Shown here: positions 11,027 to 22,093 of the stretch, in pieces | Numbering within the stretch: the first letter of the stretch is position 1 | Layout: each line of letters starts with the position of its first letter | Origin: Taudactylus pleione | Taxonomy: Eukaryota > Chordata > Amphibia > Anura > Myobatrachidae | Assembly: GCA_031769625.1 (NCBI GenBank) | Contig: JAUIMM010000572.1 | Location: 7,227,001-7,291,000 of the forward strand | DNA: 64,000 nt | Direction: 5' to 3' | Position numbers and translations under genes: made by a program | Notes under the pieces: model-generated | What the model saw: the letters and a program-made list of their open reading frames with translations, nothing else | Told to the model about the DNA's origin: nothing | Databases searched by the model: none

Positions 11027-13405
11027 CTGAAATGAGAAAATTGTAAAAATTGTAACTGTAAATTTTAAACATAAATTTTAAACATATTAAACAAATGTGA
11101 TACATATTTGCATAGTCTGAAATTATTAAAGAACAGATCCTGCAAGTACATACTTGTGTGTAAAGCCCCCTCCCCCCAACTAGCAAAACTGCAGGGATCA
11201 TAATCACATGTCCTGGAGGATCAAGCGGGTGATCAGATGGGCAGCTCGATGAGGACCTGACCTGTAATGTGCATATAGTGATGCTACACCATTACTAAAC
11301 ATAAGTCACAAAAACATTATTAGATTTTAACTTAGAAATGTATATTTTACAGTATGTTAGTATATTAAGCATGCAGTCGCTATGAGGTTTTTTTTTGTTT
11401 TGTAGTCTTTAATGTTTTTGATTGAAATGGCAATAGTTTTAACTAGAGGTCTGGTACATGTATTAGTAGAAGATAAATGATGATCAACAGAGTGTTCCCT
11501 AATTTTGGGGATAGTACCTTATGAAGTAACTTACTATGTTGCTTCTGCTTAAAGGGAATGTAATCAATTAATGCTTGTAAGCCACAGTGGAAACATCATG
11601 AAATCATGGTCAATTTTATGGCCAGTAAGATAAAATACTGTATTATGCTACACTGGGTGCATAAGTATACAGTTCATATTTATTGCTAAGAGGAAACCAG
11701 TTTTATTTACCCACATATGCTGTAAGATGGCAATGTTCTTTATACAGAGCAGTGTTCAATTGAACTTCTAAAGAGATAATGTACAGAGGATTGCTTAGCA
11801 CTAAAAGTGTTCTGGCATAATATAAGGACATGGCTGTACTGAGAAATGTTGACATCCTCACCACTACTATATCGGAAGTTAATAAAATAGGTTTCCTTTT
11901 AGCAATAAATATGAACTCGATACCTACCTTTATTTTTATGCAAGTGTAGCATAGTACTTTAGCTTATTGGACATAGAACTGACCATAATTTTACAGTCTT
12001 TCCAATGTGGCTTAATAGCATTCATTAATTATATTCACTTTAATAGAATCTAGAACATAGTAAGTTACTTCATAACGTTTTACCCCCAAACTTAGGCAAT
12101 GCTCTGTTGATAATCTTTTATTTTCTAAATACTGGACCCTTAGTTAAAACCATTAACATTTCAATTGACTAAAATAAGGATTAGTCATATGATTTTGCTA
12201 GCTTGAACAATTACTGGGTTTGTTATTGCAGCCTGCTGCTGGCTCAATGCAACCGTTGGTTTGAGTCATTGTACAAGTCAATAAAATCAGATGACTAGTG
12301 CAAGAATGACCTTTACCAACTTTTCAAGATGTTGAACCTCAGCTCTCTATTCACTATCTTTTAAAGCATACAAGGAGCGATTCAGACCCGGACGCTAAGC
12401 CAAGATTGCTCGCATCCAAAAGGGGATGGATATGCAAATTCCGCGATCGCACTGTCTGGTGTAAGGAAACCCTCTATGTCTTAGAGAGCGATGGCAGAGT
12501 GAGCGCATGCTGGTATAAAGATGCCCACTTTTCTAACTTAGCACACGTCATCTACAGGAATTGTATGATTAATCAGAACCATCGAGAACCATCAGAGCTG
12601 CACACAGTACTTGAGGTAGACTCTACCCCACCTCAAGCACTGCGATCACTGCAGGCTGAAATACAACCAAGTGAAGTGTACAATGACGCTTCCATGCTAA
12701 TTATGCACACCCATAAAACTCTGTTTTGATGCCCAGACACACCTGTGTTCGCAGCGCCACTCTCCCGTTTCAAAAGCAACTTCCCCTGTTACCACCGACA
12801 AACAGCATTATCTGTCACTCAAAGTAGCGCTCAGTTTTTGTGTGTGCTACGAGCGCACGATTTCCCGATCACAGTGGCTGGTTCACATACACATACTGCA
12901 ATGCATATGCATGCGCAGACGGGTGACAGTCGCCCATAGCAAGCGATTTGTGGCTTAGCGTCCGGGTCTGATTCAGGCCCACAGTTCGACCATGATATAC
13001 AGATAAGCTGATCTCTTATTCCTCTTTGGTACACAATTTAATTGACTGTTCTCTCAGAGATATCATTTATAACTATAAATATATATATAAAAGAACAATT
13101 AATGCACAAATTCAAATTCATCAATTGGAGTATTAAATATTGTATCATGTTACAGCTTATGATGGATGTGTATCACATGAAGCATATCATTCTAGGTCGC
13201 TGCCTCCAACTGCTTCTAACACTAATTAGAAGACACAGATCACAGTCTGGAAATTTGCCAAAGAATTTCTCACTCCCCACAGAGTTGCCTTTTGTGCCTT
13301 GTTAAGCATTTACAACAGTTGATTGAATTCTTGAAGTATAATTGTCATATCAAGCTCTCTAACTGACAGTTCTAGGTCCAAGATTTTCCAACACTTCTTC
13401 TCTAC
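11027..13405 (-). other. TACR3: TACR3 intron 4
   Basis: This 2.4-kb intron lies between coding exons 4 and 5. Its donor is GTAGAG and its acceptor TTTCAG on the minus strand. It is short beside the flanking intron 3. It contains one inverted-repeat element (about 12378-12977), described separately. I see no other structured feature; 11230-12370 is AT-rich unique-looking sequence. Confidence 0.9.
12378..12977. mobile_element. CTGATTCAGACCC-type MITE within TACR3 intron 4
   Basis: The left end GATTCAGACCCGGACGCTAA and the right end TTAGCGTCCGGGTCTGATTC are perfect 20-bp inverted complements. Internal sequence differs from the other two members, with microsatellite-like CACATACACATACTGCAATG near the right end. 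No coding frame beyond chance open stretches. Confidence 0.75.
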
Positions 13406-13602
13406 CTTTTATTTAGACAGCAATAAATGATTGGGTTGTACATTGTTGAGCTCATTGCCAGCCAAAAAATAGCCAAGTAGATTTGTTGGATGTATTTCCA
13501 TCTTTCCACTTTGATGTCGAGTGCAGCAACAATAAAAAATATATGATAGGGTAACCAACATATTGCAAAAGTCACCACAACCACAATCATCATTTTCACC
13601 AC
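13406..13602 (-). CDS. TACR3: Neurokinin-3 receptor (tachykinin receptor 3), exon 4: TM6, third extracellular loop and TM7
   Basis: This exon encodes part of a rhodopsin-class GPCR of the plasma membrane that binds neurokinin B and signals through Gq/11. The 197-nt exon reads [20 protein letters not shown] at its start: TM6 with the CWLP signature. A short loop ([20 protein letters not shown]) leads into TM7, with the NPxxY motif as NPIIY, ending CCLNKR. It opens after a polypyrimidine tract plus CAG (13605-13603) and closes AAAAG before GTAGAG (13405 downward). The split AGA arginine codon is completed by exon 5, so phase and reading frame agree. As recalled, the loop RWKYIQQ and the ending NKR fit NK3R better than NK1R or NK2R, and 197 nt is the usual size of tachykinin receptor exon 4. 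No stop or frameshift is seen. The paralogue choice rests mainly on exon 5. Confidence 0.95.
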
Positions 13603-13892
13603 CTGAAAAATAAAAGAGCAAGATTCAAAATTACAATTTCATTTCAGAAGCTGAATGGGTATTTATGCCTGTGAACCATGAACATAACATTCATTAATGC
13701 ACAAATCCAATACTTTCATTTACCAATTACCCTGCGCAACAGTGAAAATGTTTATGACATTAAAATAGTTACATCTAATTGATTTCAGCATGCAAATAAT
13801 TAATATGACATTTAAAACTAGCTCTCTGTTCCCTTTAAGATGCTATTAAGGTATTTTGTTAAATACTAGGGAATTTTGGCATCTAGAGATTA

Positions 13893-14068
13893 TGGGATCT
13901 ATTTAATAAGCCTTGGATGGAGATAAAGTAGATGGAGATAAAGTACCAGCCACTCAGCTCCTAACTGCCATGTCACAGGCTGTGTTTGAAAAATGACAGG
14001 AGCTGGTTGGTTTGTACTTTATCTCAGTCTATTTTATATCTCCATCCAAGGCTTAGTAAACAGACCCT
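13893..14068. mobile_element. Foldback MITE, about 176 bp, diverged member
   Basis: Outer arms GATCTATTTAATAAGCCTTG and CAAGGCTTAGTAAACAGACC; inner ATGGAGATAAAGTACCAGCC and TTTGTACTTTATCTC. A short internal duplication of GATGGAGATAAAGTA (about 13916-13945) is unique to this copy. It lies 290 bp upstream of TACR3 exon 4. Confidence 0.8.
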
Positions 14069-14432
14069 TAAATAGGTTGGCAAACCTGAATACAGGAATG
14101 CTGAGCCACGGTAGGCCATTTTTTGTTTATTGTCTGCATATACAGTAGCTTGCATCAAGTTTATGAGCGATGTTCAATTCATTTGTTTGAGTTTTGTGAT
14201 TATAATTTAAGTTAAATTAAGTTATGTTGATAATTTTAGTTATGTTGTATGGTGTTGTAGCATTTTCCACCCAGAAACGCCCAAATTAGTCCACTCTTGA
14301 ATAAAACTCCATATTTTGGTATTGGTAGGCATCAAGGTGTATGTGCTGCAATACATGTTCTTTTAATCTACATGGATGGTTGAATGAAAAAGAACATTCA
14401 ATGCCTTTTGGCATCCCAATAATCATCACTTA

Positions 14433-14766
14433 AGGTACCCATCCACTAGACGATTCATGTGAGCAATTGAACGATAACGATATCGTTATCGTTCAATCGT
14501 TCACAAATCGTTTGCAAATCGCTTGCAAATCATTTGTAAAAATGTGCCCGCTGGTCGTTTAGACATCTATCATCTTGCAATGATAGATGTCTAAACATGC
14601 TGTACCTGACGATATCGTCAGGTACAGCATGTTTCCAGATGATTGATGAGCGTGCACTGAACGACTACTCGTTCAGTGTAGGCTCATCACAGACTGACAA
14701 ACGTCTGCACGATTACAATATCATAATCATGCAGTTGTTTTCATGTCTCCTAGTGGATGGGCACCT
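14433..14766. mobile_element. Harbinger-like MITE, 334 bp, TTA duplication
   Basis: Ends AGGTACCCATCCACTAGACG and CTAGTGGATGGGCACCT, flanked by TTA (14430-14432 and 14767-14769), the PIF/Harbinger target size. The interior holds palindromes AACGATAACGATATCGTTAT and GTACAGCATGTTTC near TGCTGTACCTGACGATATCG. Confidence 0.8.
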
Positions 14767-15514
14767 TTAGGCTGCAACATGTCACTCAAAATCCACTTTC
14801 TCAACTCTCATTTTCTTTCCCTACAACTGCGGTTGCAGTGAGTGACGAGTACGGGGAGCGATTCAAACAAGTCATCTCAGCAATGGAGCAAAGATATTAG
14901 GGTAGGTGGAACACTTCTATGCTTGCTGACTACTGTTGGACAATGACAGGAGATGTCCCAGAAGAGGAGTACAAGCGACAAGTAAAGAAACAGCACTCTC
15001 ATGAATAGGCCACTATTTGAGATAGTACTTTTAGTTGCTGTATATTGTTTTGTTTTGTGTTTTTTTTGCAATTGATTAAATTGAAACAACTGTTATTTAT
15101 GTTGCATCAAGAAAATGTCAGAATATCTTAAAATTGCTTTTCCCTATGACTATTACTGAAGTACATAATGTGTAGTGCAAGCAGGACCTGATTATAGGGG
15201 GGGCGATAGGGGTGGTCGTTCCGGGGCCCCCACACCTAAAGGGCCCCCACACAGCAGCAGCAGCTGCACAAGAGCAGGCACCGTTATTAAGCACCGCCCA
15301 CCTCGCGGCAAAATGCCACGATTCGCGGGTCAATCAGCTGGAGGCGGAGCCAGTATGATGCATTTCCATTACAATTGTGTAATTTGGCTCCGCCTCTTTC
15401 CGATTGACCCGCTAATCATGGAAAAAGCCATGAGGGGGGCGGAGCTTAGTAACATGGTGCCTTCCTGCCAGGTCCCCTCCCCATCCACAACATGCAGTAC
15501 AGATGGTGCAAGAT

Positions 15515-15516
<2 letters not shown>

Positions 15517-15587
<71 letters not shown>
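15517..15587 (+). repeat. (GT)n microsatellite, 71 bp
   Basis: Uninterrupted GT dinucleotide run, followed by degraded TGTGTGTATGTATG to about 15690. It lies inside a GC-rich repeat with GGGGGCCCC ends (about 15185-15770: GGGGCCCCCACACC and GGGGCCCCCACAAAG). Confidence 0.95.
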
Positions 15588-15589
<2 letters not shown>

Positions 15590-16439
15590 ACTTGTGTGTG
15601 TATGTATGGTGTATATGTGTGTTTTTCTGTTTGACTGTTTGTATGTGTGTGTAAGTATATAAATATATGTGTGTGGTGTATGTGTTTATATAAATATATA
15701 CAATTATATTGATAGGGGCCCCCACAAAGTTGTTGCCCCAGGGCTCCCTAAGACCTTAGACCTAGAGCTAATGAAAACATTCTGAAGTCATACAGTATTT
15801 TTCTTGACCTCAGATTAGTAAAGTATGACTATTTTTAGAAAAGAAAGAAAAGAAAATGTATTTGTTGTTCAGTATCATCTTTATGTACATGTAATCTACT
15901 TTGTATTTTGAGCTTTTTTAGAATTTTTCTTTTATCCCATTGTTTTTAGTCAAATTTATAAATTAATGATGCAAATGAGAAAATTAGTGACAGTTGTATT
16001 CAGTGTCCTGGCCACTGTCCATAGGTTATTTGTATGCTACATATTATATATACTGTATAAACCCCCGTGTTTTGGTTTTGGATCTGTATTTTCTACATAT
16101 TTTGGTTCTGGATTGGGTTCTGCCAAAACCGCCCTTGAGTGTTTTGTTTTTGGATTAGTATTTGTTTTTTAGAAATTGATAAAAACTGCTAAAATCACCT
16201 AATTTGTTTTTTTTTTTGTTTCTACAGTATTATTAACCTCAAAACATTAATTTCCTCTCATTTCCAGTCAATTTTGACCGCCTCACAGCTCACAATATTG
16301 TTTTCATCTGGTTTAGGCCCAAAATTTGCATCAAGCTAGCTGGTTGACTAAGCTAAGTGGCAGCAGTGGGCAGCAGGAACATGTGGCAGTTCAACTTCCA
16401 ACACATAAGGAAACATATGTTTTCATTAATCAAGAGGCC

Positions 16440-16575
16440 TGAGGAATAATAATAATAATAATTTTATTTATATAGTGCTTTTCTCCCAGAGGACTCAAAG
16501 TCGCTTTACAGACATCAGAAAACATGGTACATTGTACAAGGATTTGGTGTTGCAAAAGAATAGAAAACCACACTG
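16440..16575 (+). repeat. Dispersed repeat with TTTATATAGTGCTTTTCTCC end
   Basis: (AAT)n, then TTTTATTTATATAGTGCTTT, AGGACTCAAAGTCGCTTTAC and CAGACATCAGAAAACATGG. This vertebrate repeat tail resembles the one at about 58998-59120 in its GCGCTTTAC motif. Family not assigned. Confidence 0.5.
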
Positions 16576-17309
16576 AGATAATTAAAATCAACTGAAATCT
16601 AGAGGAAGATGGAGTACTGTATGTATGTAGTTGAAGGCAGGGAAGTTAAGTGTTGATTGGCAGTAAATTTAATTAAAAAATTTGATTCCAAAGCAAATTT
16701 ATGAGTGAGGAGGGGAGGCATTTACAAAATATATTTAAATCATTCACATCAGTCCTTGCCCCAAAAGAATCCTTGAGCGCTATGCTTGCTGCTGCTGCTT
16801 CGATTGGATTTTCATCCCAGAAGGGGACCGGGAAGACTACTAGTAGTACTTTAAAAAACAACTGGCTATTAAACAATCCTTTGCAAGGTGAAGCAAGTAT
16901 GACAGCAGTCACCCAGTTGCACAGTGGATCACTGACGCCATAACATCTATGCTGGTATCATACATGTGTGAATTATCTGCCAATAATGCAGTACATTTTT
17001 GACAGGTAATTGAGATCCTGTGTCCCCACTACCAAATCCCATCTAGATTCCACTTCACTAGAAAAGCAATTCCCAACCTGGCAGCAGCCCCTTGTTGAAC
17101 AACACAGCACTCCTTTATGGACAACAAAGCACCCATGTGGAGCAACGGAGTGTGGACAGACCACCTGCAGAGTCACAGATATGTGGATGATAAACTGCAG
17201 TCTGAACGGCAGTGTCACTAAAGAAGCACACACACTAAAAAATCAAAACAGATCTTTTTTTTGTGGAATGATAATTTTATTTAACTTTTAATTTTTTAAC
17301 ACTGGGGAA

Positions 17310-17740
17310 GAGCACCCCTGGATGACACAGCACCCCTTTATGTACTGCAGCCCTAGCCCTTTGATGGACAGGACAAAACAGCAGCATCCCTTTATTTACT
17401 GCAGCCCTCCTTAATGTACTGCAGCCCCAGCCTCTTTATGGACAACACAGCAGCACCCCTTTCTGTACTGCAGCCCCCCTTTATGTACTGCATCCCAAGC
17501 CCGACAACACTGCACACTTGAACAACAGCAGCACATATTGCCAACCCAAAAACACTGCACCCTTGAACAACAGCAACACAGACCCCCAGACCAACAACAC
17601 TGCACCCTTGAACAACAGCAGCCCAGACCCCAGCCCAAAAACATTGCACCCTTGATTAACAGCAGCCGAGACCCAAGCCCGACAACACTGCACCCTTGAA
17701 CAACAGCAGCACAGACAGAGAGCATCTGTTCTGCACACTC
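17310..17740 (+). repeat. Minisatellite, TGCACCCTTGAACAACAGCAGCACAGACCC type
   Basis: Units of about 40-50 bp (GACAACACTGCACCCTTGAA, then CAACAGCAGCCCAGACCC) repeat through 17500-17720. A second unit (TTTATGTACTGCAGCCCC) repeats at 17330-17490. Minus-strand frames of Cys/Val-rich sequence across it are artefacts. Confidence 0.85.
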
Positions 17741-17789
17741 GATATAGCCAGAGTGAAAATTAAATGATCACCGGGACCTTTATAGAATG

Positions 17790-19860
17790 GGGGGCTGTTA
17801 ATGATTTATACACTTTTGGGAACATGCCAACATCTTTATGGATAAATATGAGCACATGCACATTCTAATTAAGTTTGGAGAACAAATAATTGACTATAAA
17901 CGGTTTATAGATGACATATTTATCATTTGGAGAGGCACGCTAAGTTTTATTTGGAAATGGTACAATCTTTGAATGGTTTGGATAGCCCTATTCAGTTTAC
18001 ATGTTCCTGTGATGACAATGAAATCCATTTTTTAGATGTCACTATCTTGAATGGCCCAATTGGATTGGAGTACACACTCTATAGAAAATAGACTTATAGG
18101 AACACCTTATTATGGGCTACAACTCACCATACAACCTCACTTAAGTCTAACCTACCACTCTCCCAGTTTATCAGAGTATTAAGGAATACCTCTGACTCCA
18201 GGCATGCTGAAATACAACTACAAGAATGCTGTGACCATTTTTCAGAATGAGGATATGCAGTGAGTGCAATTGAGAGATGGCTCACCAAGGCTAAAAAGAT
18301 TGTCCTACAGGATCAACATACCCATTAGGAGGTTGATACTAATACTGTGCATGCAAGATGTGATACTCACCTTCAATATACACAGAAGGCAATCAGGAAG
18401 CACTGGCACATTATTTCCACAGACCCTGCCTTTAAGAGAATTGCAAAGAAATCTCCTTTGATAAGTGTGCGGAGAGGTCCTAACCTTAAAAATGTCTTGT
18501 TATGACCAGATATGCATCCCAAGAGACAACCTGACAAACAGTGGCTACGTCAACACAATGCTTGGGCTGCACTACGTGTAGAGCCCTTATTATTGGTAAA
18601 AAAATTGTCATCCGCATAATGGAAATAAGATCTTTCTCCAACATCATCTGATGTGTTTATTAGACCACGTGATATACTATCTAGTGTGCTTTTTCTACAT
18701 GGGTAAAACCATCCGGACTGTCAGGGAACGGATGTCGCAGCATCGCTCCTCTATTAGATTGACTTTTGTGACTGGGAGTTCTGACAAACCAGTGGCGCAA
18801 CACATCTTGAAAGAAAGACATTAAGTTCTGCATTAAGTCATATGATCATAGATTGGATTGCACCAGCCCCTAGAGGTGGTAATAGAGACCAGGCTCTATC
18901 AAAATGAGAAGCAAGGTGGATCCATCAATTGTATACAATGGTGCCAAGGAGACTGAATTAGGTTAATCGTCTTAACATGTTAGTTTAGACATTCCATATA
19001 ATTTTTTACAGATATGGAAATACGCAGTGATTTATGCTCTCCAAATTACTATAGGATATTGATATGATATATTTTTTTTTCTAGACCTGTAATGTATGCA
19101 ATTTATTTATGTTTATAAATTTAAAGGAGTATCTGTTGCCATGGATACCCATTGACAGCTATGTACACTCTCAAGAGTATGCTATGCATGTAATTTTTTC
19201 AAAAAAGATTTAAAAGACATAACTTCTCTATGAGGGCTGATGTGGTATGTTTACACCAGGAAATGTAGTAGTGTGCGCTCCACTACTGTAAAGCGCTAAG
19301 AGATAGATCTGATATACTGTATATTCTCCAGTAACTGATAATGTCCTATGATCGGTGGATGCAATATAAAAATATGGCTGTGCGTTCCACAGTATGGAGC
19401 GCAAGCCATGTAGCCTGAGAATTGAATCTGGTGACGTGCAGTGTTACGTGACTTCTGGATGCGCGGTGTCAAGTCACTTCTGGTATTATCACTCCCAACG
19501 ATACACGTGGAGAGCAACATGGCACTGTCAGCTTGTGAACAGCAGTATGTATGTGATTATTTGGCCTTACTGTGGGTGGTTTAAAGGAGTGGGTTAGCAG
19601 GTTATGTATTGAGTACTTGTATCTCAGATTAATGATGTCAGTGTGATTGGCGGGAATGGCGCCATCCTGAGGGGTGTGTCTGGCTGTAGATTTAGGTATT
19701 TATGGCTTTGTTAGAATGGTGGATGGTTATGGATCTTCTTCTCCTGGCACTTGGTGGTCTTGATAAAGGTCCTATTTAGGAACAAAACGTCGACTTGAAC
19801 TTTGATGTGAACAATTAAATAACTTTTTTCTCTGCTATGCAAGCCTGGTGAGTGCTCTCT
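17790..19860 (+). mobile_element. Penelope-like retroelement, copy C (5'-truncated)
   Basis: The left part carries RT motif B remnants (ANIFMDKYEHMH, about 17827) and an intact motif C, YKRFIDDIFIIW (17896-17931), then IHFLDVTI (about 18024). GIY-YIG endonuclease remnants YMGKTIRTVRERMSQHRSSI are at about 18700-18760. The tail (about 18960-19860) behaves like a pseudo-LTR, with TGCGTTCCAC and GGAGCGCA inverted motifs at 19380-19406 and a hammerhead-like core at 19760-19793. The N-terminal half is missing and the frame is broken. Confidence 0.85.
19760..19793 (+). ncRNA. Hammerhead-like core, PLE copy C
   Basis: TTGATAA, then AGG, a TCCTA-TT-TAGGA hairpin, AAC, AAAACGTCG. This is the CUGAUGA / stem II / GAAACGUCG layout with two core substitutions (GATGA to GATAA, GAAA to AAAA). 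It sits just before the 3' end of the element, as expected for a PLE pseudo-LTR. Confidence 0.55.
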
Positions 19861-19884
19861 CTTTTGGACTGTCTATCTATCTAT

Positions 19885-19937
19885 ATTATATATATATATA
19901 TATATAATGTGTGTGTATATATATATATATATATATA

Positions 19938-19976
<39 letters not shown>

Positions 19977-19990
19977 AATAAATATATATA
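19885..19990. repeat. (TA)n-rich microsatellite
   Basis: Long TA runs with short GTGTGT and CTGTA interruptions, directly after the 3' end of PLE copy C. Short TA or GTATATAT runs also follow copy A and flank remnant E, so this may mark the insertion side. Confidence 0.9.
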
Positions 19991-20140
19991 CTGTCCATAA
20001 GGGCGGCACACTCGCAACAATAATGATAAAGGTTCCCGGTGTCCTCCGTTGGTATCCTACAGCAAGGGAATCCAAATGTATCTACAATCAACACTGCAGT
20101 ACTCGACTTAATAATCAGTATAGGACGCAGGAGTATCACC

Positions 20141-20173
20141 GACTTTTTGATGCTTTAATACATCGTTATCGAG
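20141..20173 (-). ncRNA. Hammerhead-like core, remnant E, minus arm
   Basis: Read on the minus strand: CTCGATAACGATG, loop TATTAAAG, CATC, then AAAAAGTCGG. It is the inverted partner of the motif at 20173-20208, sharing the GATG/CATC stem II. Core positions are degraded. Confidence 0.45.
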
Positions 20174-20208
20174 GTTGATAATGATGTAGTAAAGCATCAA
20201 AACATTGG
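20173..20208 (+). ncRNA. Hammerhead-like core, remnant E, plus arm
   Basis: TTGATAA, then TGATG-TAGTAAAG-CATCA and AAACATTGG. The GATG/CATC stem II and AAAC box fit the PLE layout with CpG-decay-like changes (GAAACGTTGG to AAAACATTGG). Confidence 0.5.
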
Positions 20209-20288
20209 TGATACTTCCGCATCCTGTACTGATTATTAAGCCTAGTGCTGCCATGTTGATTGTGGATAGATATATATATATATATATA

Positions 20289-20790
20289 AATCACAGGGGC
20301 TCTGCACTCACCATAATAACTAATAATAATAATAATAAACATAATAAACAATGGGGTTTTGGTTCATGAATTGATTAATGCATTTAAGCTTGCAGCCCAT
20401 CGTCACGGGACCCCACTTTACTGCAAGTCCCTACTCTATTGCTCAGAATTCTAACAAGGACATAGCCATCACATTAGTGTTAAACTCAGGATATGCTATC
20501 AAGGTTTAAAGCTCACAGCAACTTTGCTTTTAAATGTGAGACAGTTACCAAGCACACCTGTTGCAAAGCACCTAGGAAAACAGCTGACACAAGTTAGATA
20601 ACTAGTTAAAAGGGGTGCATGAGAAAATGTGATCACAAAAATGATTAATTATAAAAATTAATCATAATAAACAAAAAGCACTAATCGACGGCACTCACCA
20701 TTCCTAGTTTTGGGGTGCAACATGGTATGTGACCACATTGTTTAAATAGAAATCACAGGGGCTCTGCACTCACCATAATAACTAATAATA
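20289..20790. repeat. Sequence bounded by a 41-bp direct repeat
   Basis: The phrase CACAGGGGCTCTGCACTCAC and its flanks (AAATCACAGG to ACTAATAATA) occur at about 20288-20328 and again at about 20750-20790. The 420 bp between holds ATAATAA-rich sequence and no coding frame. The second copy runs straight into the duplicated 748-bp-period unit. Confidence 0.6.
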
Positions 20791-22048
20791 GGGCTCCCGG
20801 GGCTGGTCTGGCTGGGCCCCCTCATGGCATCACCACTTAATACACATAGTTGCTTTTTACATCACATATTATGTTTGTATTTTTTTCATGTAATATTTCA
20901 CATATATTTTAACCCCTTTTTCCAACACTCATTAATTAGCCTTACACTTCTATACTTTACACTGCACTGTCACTCTTTTTCCATTTTTTGTGTGATGCCC
21001 TAGAGGGGTCCTGGGCTGGACGTTTTGCGGGGTGCACTGCGCCCCGGACGTGAACCTCCTAATGTTAGGGACTGCTAGAGACAGAGAAGCCGTGACGAGG
21101 CCTAGCAGCTTTCCATGTATTTGCAAATGCATGCAACTAATATCTCTGAATTTCTATGACTATATAGTCTTCATATATATAGTTTCAAGTACTATTCAGT
21201 GTGCTGAGGAACAATAGGGGGTTAAATTCCCCTCCTTTTTCTACTTAGTATGACCCCTCCCTTTCATGCACCTGATTAGTGCTGCTAGATTGATTGAGCA
21301 GTTTTTGTTTGTTTGTTATGAGAGGCATGAAGGAGCCAGCATTCGTAGGGAATGCTGGTTCTAGTAGTGCTAGTTGGAGTTCCCAGGGGTGACTCCCAGG
21401 TAAGCTGGCTCTCAATGTGGATGCATTTATGTATGTGCCTTTATCAGGAGTTCTTACATTTGATTACATTTATATGTGCCTTTATCATGAGGCCTTATAA
21501 TTGGCATATTTCACATTTGGGGTGAGCGTTTGGGCGTAGGGCTCCCGGGACTGGTCTGGCTGGGCCCCCTCATGGCATCACCACTTAATACACATAGTTG
21601 CTTTTTACATCACATATTATGTTTGTATTTTTTTCATGTAATATTACACATATATTTTAACCCCTTTTTCAACACTCATTAATTAGCCTTACACTTCTAT
21701 ACGTTACACTGCACTCTCACTCTTTTTCCATTTTTCGGGTGATGCCCTGGGGGGGTCCTGGGCTGGACGTTTTTCATGATGCACTGCGCCCCGGACATGA
21801 ACCTCCTAATGTTAGGGACTGCTAGTGACAGAGAAGCCGTGACGAGGCCTAGCAGCTTTCCATGTATTTGCAAATGCATGCAACTAATATCTCTGAATTT
21901 CTATGACTATATAGTCTTCATATATATAGTTGCAAGTACTATTCAGTGTGCTGAGGAACAATAGGGGGTTAAATTCCCCTCCTTTTTCTACTTAGTATGA
22001 CCCCTCCCTTTCATGCACCTGATTAGTGCTGCAAGATTGATTGAGCAG
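20790..22048 (+). repeat. 748-bp-period tandem duplication (two 511-bp copies)
   Basis: 20790-21300 and 21538-22048 are near-identical (both open AGGGCTCCCGG or AGGGCTCCCGGGA and end GATTGATTGAGCA). By eye they differ at about 18 positions, five clustered at 21027-21031 against 21775-21779. The spacer 21301-21537 is single copy and contains GCATTCGTAGGGAATGC. This is a large satellite-like unit or recent segmental duplication. No gene recognised. Confidence 0.85.
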
Positions 22049-22093
22049 CTGCCATTTTTTGTTTGTTTAAACAAATGAAAGTTGTAAGCTGCA

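Larger units (their letters stand above)
19995..20270. mobile_element. PLE end remnant E: head-to-head inverted pair
   Basis: 20088-20160 and 20190-20264 are inverted complements (for example ACTTAATAATCAGTATAGGA against CTGTACTGATTATTAAGCC). Each arm carries a PLE-type hammerhead-like core, on opposite strands. PLEs often insert with an inverted, joined partial pseudo-LTR, which explains this structure. No coding sequence is left. Confidence 0.6.

Noticed and set aside
15369..15725. Minus-strand open frame with a long His-Thr run
   Set aside because: It is the translation of the (GT)n microsatellite and flanks.
17392..17738. Three overlapping minus-strand open frames rich in Cys and Val
   Set aside because: They translate a 40-50 bp minisatellite in different frames; no independent coding signal.
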